This document shows positions 7,643 through 16,315 of a stretch of DNA of 64,000 nt, one piece after another. Position numbers and translations under genes: made by a program. The notes beneath the pieces were generated by a model. That model saw only the letters and a list, made by a program, of their open reading frames with translations. It did not search any database and was not told the DNA's origin. Numbering within the stretch: position 1 is the first letter of the stretch; every line of letters starts with the position of its first letter. Source of the DNA: Bradyrhizobium sp. Ec3.3 (GTDB lineage: Bacteria > Pseudomonadota > Alphaproteobacteria > Rhizobiales > Xanthobacteraceae); contig NZ_AXAS01000050.1 in the NCBI RefSeq assembly GCF_000472925.1, forward strand, positions 1 through 64,000, given 5' to 3'.

Positions 7643-8587
7643 CTAAATCAAATACTGCTTCGTGACGATTTCGCCCAGCCTTGAATTGTCGGCGATGAAT
7701 TCCTGAATGAATTCATGCACGCCGTGCTGGAAAATGTCGTTCATGTTGGAGTGTTCCAGCCGGTTGCGGATGCCGCGGGCGTGGCGCTGGGCCGGGCCCT
7801 GGCGGCCATAGGCGACGCCGATCTGGTCGAGATTGCGCACGAGATTGCCGTAGCAGCTCGCCAGCGACCGCGGCAGCGTGTCGTTGAGGATCAAGAGGTC
7901 CGCGATCAGCCAGGGTTTCAACGTTTCGCGATAGACCCAGTGATAGGCGGTGAGCGCCGAGACCGAACGCAGGATCGAGCTCCACTGATAGAAGTCGAGC
8001 GGGCCGCCGACGTGTTCCTCCTCCGGCAGCAGCACGTGGTACTTGACGTCGAGAATGCGCGCCGTGTTGTCGGCGCGTTCCAGATGCAGGCCAAGCCGCG
8101 AGAACCAGTAGGCATCGTTGCGCAGCATGGTCCGGTAGGCCGAGCCGTCGAACCGCAGCGATGTCTCCTGCACGAAGCGCAGGAATTTTGCCAGGTCCTC
8201 GCGCGTCGAGGCGCCCTTGCTCCAGACGGCCTGGAGCTCGATCCAGGCCGAGTTGATGGTGTCCCACATCTCGCTGGTCAGCGCAGTGCGCACCGAGCGC
8301 GAGTTCAGCCGCGCCGCTTCGATGCAGTTCCTGATCGAGGACGGGTTGGTCGAAGAGAACGAGAGATAGTCGATGACGTTGTGCTCGTTGGCTTCCTCAT
8401 AGTTCTGATAGAAGCTTGCGGCGACGCCGGCGGTGAGCAGCGCCGAGTCCCATTCGTTAGTCTTGCCGACATAGGTTGCCGGCAGAGCGGTGACACGCAG
8501 CGTCGCATCGATGGTGCGCGCGAGATATTCGGCGCGCTCGACATAACGGGCGAGCCAGTAGAGGTTTTCGGCGGTACGCGACAGCAT
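7643..8587 (-). CDS. Alpha-E domain protein of the Anbu cluster
   Basis: A 314-residue mostly helical protein. The family hallmark MLSRTAENLYWLARYVERAEYLAR starts at residue 1, and an internal similar stretch is FSRLGLHLERADNTARILDVKYH near residue 160. Alpha-E proteins have no known catalytic activity and are found almost only next to circularly permuted ATP-grasp genes. The gene starts 5 bases after the stop of the ATP-grasp gene, so the two are surely co-transcribed and probably form a complex. It is cytoplasmic. Confidence 0.93.
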   Translation of the reverse strand: MLSRTAENLYWLARYVERAEYLARTIDATLRVTALPATYVGKTNEWDSALLTAGVAASFYQNYEEANEHNVIDYLSFSSTNPSSIRNCIEAARLNSRSVRTALTSEMWDTINSAWIELQAVWSKGASTREDLAKFLRFVQETSLRFDGSAYRTMLRNDAYWFSRLGLHLERADNTARILDVKYHVLLPEEEHVGGPLDFYQWSSILRSVSALTAYHWVYRETLKPWLIADLLILNDTLPRSLASCYGNLVRNLDQIGVAYGRQGPAQRHARGIRNRLEHSNMNDIFQHGVHEFIQEFIADNSRLGEIVTKQYLI

Positions 8588-8592
8588 TCTCT

Positions 8593-10011
8593 CTACTCGT
8601 CCAGTATCCAGGTGTCCTTGGTGCCGCCGCCCTGGCTCGAATTCACGACCAGGGAGCCTTCCTTCAGCGCCACGCGGGTGAGCCCGCCCGGCACGATGGT
8701 GGTGCGCTTGCTGCCCGTCAGCACGAAGGGCCGCAAATCCACATGGCGCGGCGCGAGGCCGCTTGCGGTGCAGGTCGGGCAGGTCGACAGCGCCAGTGTC
8801 GGCTGCGCGATGAAACCTTCGGGCTCGCGCTTGAGCTTCTCGCGGAAGGCTTCGATGGTCGCTTTCGTCGCGGCGGGGCCGATCAGCATGCCGTAGCCGC
8901 CGGAGCCGTGCACCTCCTTGACGACGAGCTCGCTTAAGTTGTCGAGCACATAGGCGAGGTCCTTCGGCTCGCGGCAGCGCCAGGTCGGCACGTTCTTCAG
9001 GATCGGCTCCTCGCCGAGGTAGAATTTCACGATGTCCGGCATGTAGGAGTAGATCGCCTTGTCGTCGGCAATCCCGGTGCCGACGGCGTTGGCGAGCGTG
9101 ATGTTGCCGGCCGCATAGGCCGACATCAGCCCAGGCACGCCGAGCACGGAGTCGGGGCGGAAGGTGAGTGGATCGAGGAAGTCGTCGTCGACGCGGCGAT
9201 AGATCACGTCGACCCGCTTCAACCCCTCCGTCGTGCGCATGAACACTTCGTTGTTCTTGACGATGAGATCTCTGCCCTCGACGAGCTCGATGCCGAGCTT
9301 GTCGGCGAGGAAAGAGTGCTCGTAATAGGCGGAGTTGTAGACGCCGGGCGTGAGCAGAGCGACCGTCGGCTCGGCCGAGGCACTGAGCGGCGCGACGGAG
9401 CGCAAGGCGGCCAGCAGCTCATCCGGATAGCGCTCGACCGGCGCCACCCTGTGGCGGGCGAACAGGTCTGGAAACAGCCGCATCATGATCTCGCGGTTTT
9501 CCAGCATGTAGGACACGCCGGACGGCGTGCGCGCATTGTCCTCCAGCACGATGAAATCGTTGGCGTCGACCCGGACGATGTCGATGCCGGCGATGTGCAC
9601 GTAGACGTCGTGCGGCACCTGCTGGCCGTTCATCTCGGGCCGGAACACCGGGTTGTGGAAGATCAGGTCGTCGGGCACGACCTCGGCGCGCAGGATATCG
9701 CGACCATGATAGATGTCGCGCAGGAACATGTTCAGCGCGCGCACGCGCTGCTTGAGGCCCTTCTCCAGGAGCGCCCATTCCTTGCCCGACATGATCCTGG
9801 GAATCACGTCGAACGGGATCAGCCGCTCCGTGGACTCGGAATCCCCATAGACCGCGAAGGTGATGCCGATCCGGCGGAACAGGAGCTCCGCTTCCTGGCG
9901 GCGATATTCGAGCGCCTCGGGAGGCGTCTCCTCGAGCCAGCGTGCCAGCTCCTGATAGGCGGGGCGCAGGTCCCCGCCGGGAATGTTCATTTCGTCAAAC
10001 GCGACTGCCAT
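8593..10011 (-). CDS. Circularly permuted ATP-grasp enzyme (type 2)
   Basis: A 472-residue protein of the circularly permuted ATP-grasp family, predicted to ligate a carboxylate to an amine using ATP. Recognisable segments are FDVIPRIMSGKEWALLEKGLKQR near residue 85, DVYVHIAGIDIVRVDANDFIVLEDNARTPSGVSYM near 155-190, and KEVHGSGGYGMLIGP near 370 followed by ALSTCPT and HVDLRPFV. Iyer and co-workers proposed that this family makes peptide-like metabolites or tags in Anbu-containing operons. The start at 10011 gives MAVAFDEMN; a later ATG at 9990 is possible, and the longer open frame to 10110 looks unlikely. It is the first gene of the minus-strand run. Confidence 0.92.
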   Translation of the reverse strand: MAVAFDEMNIPGGDLRPAYQELARWLEETPPEALEYRRQEAELLFRRIGITFAVYGDSESTERLIPFDVIPRIMSGKEWALLEKGLKQRVRALNMFLRDIYHGRDILRAEVVPDDLIFHNPVFRPEMNGQQVPHDVYVHIAGIDIVRVDANDFIVLEDNARTPSGVSYMLENREIMMRLFPDLFARHRVAPVERYPDELLAALRSVAPLSASAEPTVALLTPGVYNSAYYEHSFLADKLGIELVEGRDLIVKNNEVFMRTTEGLKRVDVIYRRVDDDFLDPLTFRPDSVLGVPGLMSAYAAGNITLANAVGTGIADDKAIYSYMPDIVKFYLGEEPILKNVPTWRCREPKDLAYVLDNLSELVVKEVHGSGGYGMLIGPAATKATIEAFREKLKREPEGFIAQPTLALSTCPTCTASGLAPRHVDLRPFVLTGSKRTTIVPGGLTRVALKEGSLVVNSSQGGGTKDTWILDE

Positions 10012-10292
10012 AGATCCCGACTGTTCTCCCCAGGCGTTGCGCCACTGGTCAGGTCGTCTAGGTCTTGGTGAAGACCGCAACGTCCTGTGGCCATGCTTGC
10101 GAGAGTGCATGACTTACCCCGGTAGTAGCAAGGGCCGGGCCAGCGCGATAAGCATGGACTGTGGGCATTTGCCTGACATGGCCGGCAAGGTGCCTGAAAA
10201 AATGGCTGAGGACTGCTTATTTCGGCGGCAAAACCGCGTGACTTCAACGCGTTACCTCGGCAAAGTCGGCGTTACAGGTGAGGGACAAGTTT

Positions 10293-11030
10293 ATGAGCGA
10301 TATCGTCACGGCGGGCATTCTGGTCATTGGGGATGAGATCCTGTCCGGCCGGACCAAGGACAAGAATATCGGCTTCATCGCCGAATACCTGACCAATATC
10401 GGCATCGACCTGAAGGAGGTCCGGGTCGTCTCCGATGACGAGCCCGACATCATCGCGGCTTTGGATGCGCTGCGGCATCGCTACACCTATGTCTTCACCA
10501 CCGGCGGCATCGGGCCGACCCATGACGACATCACCGCCGACAGCGTCGCAAAGGCCTTCGGCGTCGGTATCGATCATCACCCCGAGGTGGTCGCACGCTT
10601 CCGCGAGCGCTGGAGCGAGCAGGATTTGAACGAAGCCCGCCTGCGCATGGCCCGCATCCCCGACGGCGCCGAGCTGATCCAGAGCGCGACCATTCTTGCC
10701 CCCGGTTTCAAGATCGGCAATGTCATCGTGATGGCCGGCGTGCCGTCGATCATGCAGGCGATGATGGATATCGTCTCGCCCAAGCTGAAATCCGGCGTGC
10801 GCATGCTTTCCGAATCGGTCCGCGCCAATGCGCGGGAAGGCGACATCGGCGGGCCCTTGCGGGCAATCGCGGGCGCCCATCCCGACACCATCATCGGCAG
10901 CTATCCCTTCATGGACGAGGAGCAGAAGCCGAACACCAATCTGGTGGTACGCTCGCGCGATCCGGAAAAGCTGGCGGCAGCAATGGCGGCGGTGAAGGAA
11001 ATGCTGGCGGGATTGAGCATCACCCGCTAG
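10293..11030 (+). CDS. CinA N-terminal / MoaB-type domain protein
   Basis: A 245-residue protein with a single MoaB/Mog-like molybdopterin-binding fold: AGILVIGDEILSGRTKDKN at residues 6-24 and FTTGGIGPTHDDITADSVAKAFG near 67-89. It corresponds to the N-terminal half of CinA; the C-terminal amidohydrolase (NMN deamidase) domain is absent. Cofactor binding is likely, but a role in competence or pyridine-nucleotide repair cannot be assumed. The start at 10293 follows AGGTGAGGGA; an in-frame upstream codon at 10278 lacks a site. It is divergent from the Anbu cluster across a 280-base gap and lies 31 bases upstream of gpt. Confidence 0.9.
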   Translation: MSDIVTAGILVIGDEILSGRTKDKNIGFIAEYLTNIGIDLKEVRVVSDDEPDIIAALDALRHRYTYVFTTGGIGPTHDDITADSVAKAFGVGIDHHPEVVARFRERWSEQDLNEARLRMARIPDGAELIQSATILAPGFKIGNVIVMAGVPSIMQAMMDIVSPKLKSGVRMLSESVRANAREGDIGGPLRAIAGAHPDTIIGSYPFMDEEQKPNTNLVVRSRDPEKLAAAMAAVKEMLAGLSITR

Positions 11031-11061
11031 CAGAAGACGATTGCGAGGAATGGAGACGACG

Positions 11062-11586
11062 ATGGGTGAGGCACCGGAACTGAGTGCGCAGGAGCGGGCC
11101 GGCAAGGCCTTTCCGGTCTCGTGGGACCAGTTTCACCGGGACTGTCGGGCACTGACCTGGCGCCTCAACGAGGTCGGCCCGTTCCACGCGGTCATCGCGA
11201 TCACCCGCGGCGGCCTGGTGCCGGCCGCGATCGTGGCGCGCGAGCTCGGGGTGCGCGTCATCGACACGGTCTGCATCGCCAGCTACGACCACGACAAGCA
11301 GGGTGATTTGCAGGTTCTCAAGGGCATTTCCGACGCGGCCATGAAGCTCGGCGGCGGCACCGGCAAGGGGCTTCTGATCGTCGACGACCTCGTCGACACC
11401 GGCAAGACCGGCAAGCTGGTCCGCGAAATGTTGCCGGAGGCGCATTTCGCCACCGTCTACGCCAAGCCCAAGGGCCGCCCGCTGGTCGACACCTTTATTA
11501 CGGAAGTCTCGCAGGACACCTGGATCTTCTTCCCCTGGGACACCGCGCTGTCCTATCACCCGCCGCTCCGCGACGGTGCGGCGTAA
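11062..11586 (+). CDS. gpt: Xanthine phosphoribosyltransferase
   Basis: A 174-residue type I phosphoribosyltransferase of purine salvage, converting xanthine or guanine plus PRPP to the nucleotide. The PRPP-binding motif LLIVDDLVDTGKTGK is near residue 105, and AITRGGLVPAAIVARELGV near 46 is typical of Gpt. The C-terminal TWIFFPWDTALSYHPPL matches the base-binding end of alphaproteobacterial Gpt. The ATG at 11062 is preferred because GGAG lies 6 bases upstream; ATG 11050 and TTG 11041 are in frame. It overlaps no neighbour and is probably co-transcribed with the CinA-like gene and the aldolase-like gene. Confidence 0.92.
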   Translation: MGEAPELSAQERAGKAFPVSWDQFHRDCRALTWRLNEVGPFHAVIAITRGGLVPAAIVARELGVRVIDTVCIASYDHDKQGDLQVLKGISDAAMKLGGGTGKGLLIVDDLVDTGKTGKLVREMLPEAHFATVYAKPKGRPLVDTFITEVSQDTWIFFPWDTALSYHPPLRDGAA

Positions 11587-11605
11587 GCCACGGGAGCCGA
11601 TCACG

Positions 11606-12418
11606 ATGGCCGGACGCGCGCGGTTGGCATGGTTCGGCGTCGTCGTCGCGTTCGCAGGGACACTGCTTGCGGCTGAGGCCCGATGCCAGGATCGCCAGGC
11701 CTCGGCTCTCGACCCTGCCGTGATCGAGGACATCGTGGTCGGCAGCCGCGTTCTCGCCGACCTCGGCGTGCTCGACGGCTTTGGCCATGTCAGCGCCCGT
11801 GATCCCAAAAATCCTGATCACTTCCTGATGTCGCGCTCGCTGGCGCCGGCGCTCGTCAGCGCCGACGACATCATGGAGTTCGATCTCGACGGCAATGCCG
11901 TGGATGCCAAGGGGCGTAGCGTCTTCCTGGAGCGCTTCATTCACAGCGAGATCTACAAGGCCCGTCCCGATGTGATGGCGGTCGTGCACACGCACTCGCC
12001 TGGCGTGATCCCGTTCACGATCAGCCAAGTTGCGCTGCGCCCGGTCTTCCACAACGCGGCGTTCCTCGCCGCGGGTGCGCCGGTCTGGGACATCCGCAAA
12101 GACTTCGGCGAGACCAACATGCTGGTCAGCAATTCGGCTATCGGCAAGGGACTGGCGCTCGCGCTCGCCGACAAGTCGGTGGTGCTGATGCGCGGCCATG
12201 GTGATGCCACCGTCGGCCCGTCCGTGAGAGTCGCGGTCTTCCGCGCCTACTACACCGACGTCGATGCGCGGCTGCAGTCGCAGGCGATCGCGCTTGGCGG
12301 CGAGGTGAACTATCTGACGACAGCGGAGGGCGCCAAGGCCGATGCGATCAATCTGCAGGTTCTCGACCGTGTCTGGAACCTGTGGAAAATGCGCGTCACC
12401 GCGGCGCCACCAAAATAG
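11606..12418 (+). CDS. Exported class II aldolase/adducin-family protein
   Basis: A 270-residue protein. Residues 1-30 are a signal peptide (MAGRARLAWFGVVVAFAGTL, then LAAEARCQ), and the rest is a class II aldolase fold: GFGHVSARDP near residue 65, HSEIYKARPDVMAVVHTHSPG near 115-135 with zinc-ligand histidines, and RGHGDATVG near 197. The family usually cleaves sugar phosphates in the cytoplasm, so a secretion signal is odd and suggests a different periplasmic reaction. The start at 11606 follows GGGAG. It lies 19 bases after gpt and its TAG stop overlaps the next gene's GTG. Confidence 0.87.
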   Translation: MAGRARLAWFGVVVAFAGTLLAAEARCQDRQASALDPAVIEDIVVGSRVLADLGVLDGFGHVSARDPKNPDHFLMSRSLAPALVSADDIMEFDLDGNAVDAKGRSVFLERFIHSEIYKARPDVMAVVHTHSPGVIPFTISQVALRPVFHNAAFLAAGAPVWDIRKDFGETNMLVSNSAIGKGLALALADKSVVLMRGHGDATVGPSVRVAVFRAYYTDVDARLQSQAIALGGEVNYLTTAEGAKADAINLQVLDRVWNLWKMRVTAAPPK

Positions 12419-13062
12419 TGCCGCTGCAAAACCGCGTCATGCCGACGGGCGAGATCATCGCCACCCCACATCGCGGCATGTTCGCGGGCAACCGCGGCAT
12501 CATCCATGATCCCGCGACGAAGACGCTGCTCAAAAAGCGCTGGTCGACGCCGGCCTGGTTGACCTGCACGTGCGAATTCCGCGGCCGTCGCCGCGAGGTG
12601 ATGGCGACGCAGAGCTGGACCGAGCTGTTCTTCCTGGACGAGGCCACCGCGCTTGCTGCCGGACATCGTCCCTGTTTCTATTGCCGCCGCGACGATGCCA
12701 ATCGCTTCCGGGCCGCATGGGAGAAAGGCAATCGCGTGCATGATGTGCGCATGCACGACATCGACACGGTGCTGCACCACGAGCGACTCGATCACGGTCA
12801 GAAACGACTGCATGCGCTGCTGATGCCGCTCGACCAGCTTCCGGTCGGCGCAATGGTGAGCCAAGGCGAGGAAAGCTTTCTGGTCACGCAGGGCAGGGTG
12901 CTGTTGTGGTCGCCGGCGGGCTATGTGGAAGCGAAGCGTGAGCTCGACGAAGCAATGCTGCTGACACCGCCGTCGACGCTGCGCGCACTGCACGCCGGTT
13001 ACGAGGCTACACTGCATCCCAGCGCAAGGACCGTTCCCTCCCCCCTTGCGGGGGAGGGCTAG
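12418..13062 (+). CDS. Conserved protein with CxC and CxxC motifs, function unknown
   Basis: About 214 residues. Not assigned to a named family. It has TPAWLTCTCEFRGRRREVMATQ followed by a LFFLDEATALAAGHRPCFYCRRDDANRF segment; two cysteine pairs (CTC and CFYC) with a nearby His could bind zinc. The C-terminal half carries LDQLPVGAMV and GRVLLWSPAGYV, suggesting a small beta domain. The start is uncertain: GTG 12418 overlaps the upstream stop (TAGTG), ATG 12439 and ATG 12382 are alternatives. The final residues SPLAGEG are encoded by a dispersed repeat, so the gene's tail runs into repeat DNA. Probably in the gpt transcript. Confidence 0.75.
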   Translation: MPLQNRVMPTGEIIATPHRGMFAGNRGIIHDPATKTLLKKRWSTPAWLTCTCEFRGRRREVMATQSWTELFFLDEATALAAGHRPCFYCRRDDANRFRAAWEKGNRVHDVRMHDIDTVLHHERLDHGQKRLHALLMPLDQLPVGAMVSQGEESFLVTQGRVLLWSPAGYVEAKRELDEAMLLTPPSTLRALHAGYEATLHPSARTVPSPLAGEG

Positions 13063-13140
13063 GGAGGGGGTAGCCCCGGGCGAGGTCAGCGCTTGTGGCA
13101 CCCCTTCCCCAACCCTTCCCCGCAAGGGGGAAGGGAACGC
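13025..13140. repeat. Dispersed G/C-tract palindrome
   Basis: CCCTCCCCCCTTGCGGGGGA GGG on the left and CCCCTTCCCC ... CCCCGCAAGGGGGAAGGG on the right, a common intergenic element of this genus. It overlaps the last codons of the preceding gene and lies between converging genes. Confidence 0.75.
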
Positions 13141-13155
13141 AGTGTGCTTGTGACT

Positions 13156-13380
13156 CTAGCGCAGCGGCCGTCCCTGTTCGTCCACTGTCATCCGCGCATC
13201 GCGCAGGGCCCATTCGCGGATCACCTGGCGGCAGCGGGCGAACTCCGCATCGCTTGCCGTGCCGGTATCCTTCGCGGCGCGCTCCACCATCGCCTTGCAA
13301 TTGACGAGCACGGAACGATCCTCGGCGTGCGCCGGCAGCGCAAGCGCTGCCAGCAATCCGATGCTGCACGCAAGCCGCAT
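13156..13380 (-). CDS. Small exported protein
   Basis: A 74-residue protein with signal peptide MRLACSIGLLAALALPAHA, cleavage before EDRSVL. The mature part has two cysteines (NCKAMVE and ARCRQVIREW) that could form a disulfide. No family recognised. Its ATG overlaps the stop of the MetE-like gene by one base (TGATG), indicating translational coupling, though a link in function is not obvious. Confidence 0.72.
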   Translation of the reverse strand: MRLACSIGLLAALALPAHAEDRSVLVNCKAMVERAAKDTGTASDAEFARCRQVIREWALRDARMTVDEQGRPLR

Positions 13381-14402
13381 CAACTCAGCCTCTCGCGCGC
13401 GAGCGCAGCGCCGGCGCCGAGCGCCATCAGCTTGGCTTCCGCGATCTCTCGCCGCATCGGCGCCATGCCGCAATTGGTCGTCGCGATGATGTTGCTCTTG
13501 GGCACGAATTTCGACACCGCGTCGATCACCTGAACGACGTCGTCCGCCGTCTCCACCGTGTCGCTGGCGACATCAATGACGCCGGCCTGAACGATCTTGC
13601 CCTTCAACAGCGCGAGCAGATCGAGCGGCACCTTGGAATTGCGGCATTCGATCGCAACCTGCTGGATCGAGCTCGCGTCGATCGCGGGGAAGATCTGCTC
13701 ATACTGCCGCCATTGGCTCCCGAGCGTTTCCTTCCAGTCGGTATTGGCCTTGATGCCGTAGCCGTAGCAGATGTGCACGGCGGTCGTGCAGGTGAGGCCC
13801 TCGGCAGCGCGCTCCAGCGCCTTGATGCCCCAGTCGTTGACCTCGTCCATGTAGACGTTGAAGGCGGGCTCATCGAACTGGATGAGATCGACGCCGTCGG
13901 CCTGCAGTGCCTTGGCCTCCGCGTTCAGGAGGTCGGCGAACGCAAAGGCCATCTTGACCCGATCGCCGTAGTAGCGATCGGCAATCGTGTCGATGATGGT
14001 CATCGGGCCGGGCAGGGTGAATTTCAGCTTCTTCTTGGTGTGCGTCCGCGCCACGCGCGCCTCGAAGGCGTGGACGCGATCTTTGAGCTGCAACGGCGCG
14101 ACCACCTGCGGCACCATCGCCTTGTAGCGATCCTTGCGGATTCCCATCTCGACCTTGTGCGCGAAGTCGATGCCCTCGATCTTCTCGAGAAAACCGTGCA
14201 CGAAATGCTGCCGCGCCTGCTCGCCCTCGGTGACGATGTCGATGCCGGCGTCTTCCTGGATCTTCAGCCAGATCAGCGTCGCGTCGCGCTTGGCGCGCAG
14301 GAGCTCGTCCCCCTTCGACTTCCAGGGCGCCCAGAGCATGTTCGGCTCGGCGAGCCATTCCGGTTTCGGCAAGGAGCCGGCGATGGTGGTCGGAAACAGC
14401 AT
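13380..14402 (-). CDS. MetE-like cobalamin-independent methionine synthase, short form
   Basis: A 340-residue protein equivalent to the C-terminal catalytic domain of MetE, without the N-terminal duplicate. It starts MLFPTTIAGSLPKPEWLAEP, typical of the group. The zinc-binding motif residues appear in VHICYGYG (His/Cys near 210), GVDLIQFDEPAFN near 180 and the C-terminal IIATTNCGMAP Cys near 317. Such core-only proteins are often annotated as methionine synthase, but the methyl donor is uncertain. The ATG at 14402 follows GGAGG by 5 bases; ATG 14426 is an alternative. It is divergent from the DsbA-fold isomerase gene. Confidence 0.85.
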   Translation of the reverse strand: MLFPTTIAGSLPKPEWLAEPNMLWAPWKSKGDELLRAKRDATLIWLKIQEDAGIDIVTEGEQARQHFVHGFLEKIEGIDFAHKVEMGIRKDRYKAMVPQVVAPLQLKDRVHAFEARVARTHTKKKLKFTLPGPMTIIDTIADRYYGDRVKMAFAFADLLNAEAKALQADGVDLIQFDEPAFNVYMDEVNDWGIKALERAAEGLTCTTAVHICYGYGIKANTDWKETLGSQWRQYEQIFPAIDASSIQQVAIECRNSKVPLDLLALLKGKIVQAGVIDVASDTVETADDVVQVIDAVSKFVPKSNIIATTNCGMAPMRREIAEAKLMALGAGAALARERLS

Positions 14403-14530
14403 GGCGCCCTCCGTATCTGATATCATTGCGCACCTTCCTGCCATGTCTTAACGTCGAGGTACAGAACAACGATAGTCGGCTCATATTCCGGCGGTCTCGA
14501 CAGGGAACAAATGGAGACAAAGGAAACCCC

Positions 14531-15139
14531 ATGATCGAGTTCTTCTTCGACTGCTCCAGCCCCTGGACGTATCTCGCCTTCCACAACATCCAGCCGCTGG
14601 CAAAGGAGCTCGGCGTCGAGATTTCCTGGCGGCCGATCCTGGTCGGCGGCATCTTCAACAGCGTCAATCCGAGCGTCTATGCGCAGCGTGAAATGCCGGT
14701 GCCGTTGAAGGCGCGCTACATGCTGAAGGACCTCGGCGACTGGGCGCGCTCGGCGGGCCTGTCGATCAAGATGCCGCCGACGGTTTTCCCGGTGAACAGC
14801 GTGAAGGCGATGCGCGGCTGCATCTGGCTCGGCAAAGACATGCTGCCGTTCGCGACCGCGGTGTTCGAGGCCTATTGGGGCGCGGACAAGGATATCTCGC
14901 AGGACGCGGTGCTCGCAGACATCTGCAGGACGGTCGGCGTCGACGCGCAACAACTCTTCGCCGGCATTTCCGAGCAGGCGATCAAGGATCAGCTCAAGGC
15001 CAACACGGAAGAGGTCGTCGCGCGCGGTGGCTTCGGCTCGCCGACGATCTTTCTCGACAAGACCGACATGTATTTCGGCAATGACCGGCTGCCTTTGATC
15101 CGCGAAGCGCTGCTTCGCCGCAAGGCGAGTGCGGCCTGA
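14531..15139 (+). CDS. 2-hydroxychromene-2-carboxylate isomerase-like (DsbA fold)
   Basis: A 202-residue thioredoxin-fold protein of the GST-kappa/HCCA isomerase group: MIEFFFDCSSPWTYLAFHNI at the N-terminus, with the CSSPW motif instead of a redox CxxC pair. The C-terminal ARGGFGSPTIFLDKTDMYFG segment contains the expected cis-proline region (GSPT). In NahD the reaction uses glutathione to isomerise a naphthalene intermediate, but chromosomal homologues have broad unknown roles. The TGA overlaps the next ATG (TGATG), so it is coupled to the quinone oxidoreductase, which may hint at detoxification of aromatic or quinone compounds. Confidence 0.88.
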   Translation: MIEFFFDCSSPWTYLAFHNIQPLAKELGVEISWRPILVGGIFNSVNPSVYAQREMPVPLKARYMLKDLGDWARSAGLSIKMPPTVFPVNSVKAMRGCIWLGKDMLPFATAVFEAYWGADKDISQDAVLADICRTVGVDAQQLFAGISEQAIKDQLKANTEEVVARGGFGSPTIFLDKTDMYFGNDRLPLIREALLRRKASAA

Positions 15140-16113
15140 TGGTGCGGGCTGTCGTTTGCCGCGAGCTCGGACCGCCCGAAAGCTTGCGGCTCGAAACCTT
15201 CCCGTCGCGGCCGCTTGGGGAGGGCGAGGTGCGGGTTGCGATCCGCGCCGCCGGGCTCAATTTTCCGGATATTCTGATGGCGGCCGGCGAATATCAGCTC
15301 AAGCCCGAGCTGCCGTTCACGCCGGGTGTGGAAGCCGCAGGCGATGTGACCGAGGTCGATGCTGCGGCGCGCGGCATCGCCGTCGGCGACAAGGTCATCG
15401 TGAAGATGCGCTACGGCGCGTATGCCGACGAGGCCGCCGTGGCGAGCTCGCAATTGGTACCGATGCCGTCGACATTCGACTACGCGGAAGGCGCGACCTT
15501 CCTCGCCGGCCACGGCACCGCCTATCACGCGCTGATCGATCGCGGCGGACTCCAAGCTGGTGAGGTGTTGCTGGTGCACGGCGCCGGTGGCGGTGTTGGG
15601 CTTGCAGCGGTTGAAATGGGCAAGCTGCTGTGCGCCACCGTGATTGCCTGTGCCTCCTCGGAGGAAAAGCTTGAAATCGCGAAAGCAAAAGGTGCCGATC
15701 ACCTGGTGCTCTATTCGCGTGAACCGTTTCGCGACGCCGTAAAACGCATCACGGACGGCAGAGGCGCAGACGTGGTTTTCGATCCTGTCGGCGGCGAAGT
15801 CTTCGAAAACAGCCTACGCTGCATCGCCTGGGGCGCGCGCGTGCTCGTGATCGGCTTCACTGGGGGTATTGGACTTGCGCGCACCAATCTTCTGTTGATC
15901 AAGGGCGCGAGCGTGCTGGGTGTGCGTGCCGGCGAAGCGGTGCGCAAAAATCCGGCGCTCGGACAGGTCCGTTTGGCGGCGTTGTTGCAATGGGCCGAGG
16001 ATGGGCTGCGCCCTAACGTCTCGCATCGCCTGCCGTTGGAGGACTATGCGAAGGCGATGCGATTGCTGATCGATCGCAAGGCGATCGGGCGCGTGGCGCT
16101 GGTAATGGATTGA
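15139..16113 (+). CDS. NADPH:quinone oxidoreductase family (zinc-free MDR)
   Basis: A 324-residue medium-chain dehydrogenase/reductase. It starts MVRAVVCRELGPPESLRLE and has RAAGLNFPDILMAAGEYQ, GVEAAGDVTEVD, the nucleotide-binding VLLVHGAGGGVGLAAVEMGK near residue 140, and GADVVFDPVGGEVF near 213. Zinc ligands of alcohol dehydrogenases are absent, fitting quinone or enone reductases. It is coupled by a one-base overlap to the upstream isomerase gene. It is cytoplasmic. The substrate is not determinable. Confidence 0.92.
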   Translation: MVRAVVCRELGPPESLRLETFPSRPLGEGEVRVAIRAAGLNFPDILMAAGEYQLKPELPFTPGVEAAGDVTEVDAAARGIAVGDKVIVKMRYGAYADEAAVASSQLVPMPSTFDYAEGATFLAGHGTAYHALIDRGGLQAGEVLLVHGAGGGVGLAAVEMGKLLCATVIACASSEEKLEIAKAKGADHLVLYSREPFRDAVKRITDGRGADVVFDPVGGEVFENSLRCIAWGARVLVIGFTGGIGLARTNLLLIKGASVLGVRAGEAVRKNPALGQVRLAALLQWAEDGLRPNVSHRLPLEDYAKAMRLLIDRKAIGRVALVMD

Positions 16114-16152
16114 TGCTGCGTAGCGTGGGTTTAGCGAAGCTAAATATTTTTT

Positions 16153-16228
16153 GAGATACGCGGTGTGACGGCCTGATACGGTGTGGGACACGTAAACCCT
16201 TACGGTTACAGACTTTCTGGCGTATCTC
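16153..16228. repeat. Inverted repeat GAGATACGC / GCGTATCTC
   Basis: Two perfect 9-base arms (16153-16161 and 16220-16228) 58 bases apart, enclosing AT-richer sequence with the smaller palindromic string GTAAACCCTTACGGTTAC. It lies at the left edge of a gene-poor patch that carries broken small genes and may be a mobile-element scar. Confidence 0.5.
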
Positions 16229-16315
16229 GCCTCTATCTTGCCGTCTCTCAGCGTACCCTACTGTATCGCCGTTTTTGTTAGCGCAAGCTGACACGCAACC
16301 CTGAGAGACTGCATC

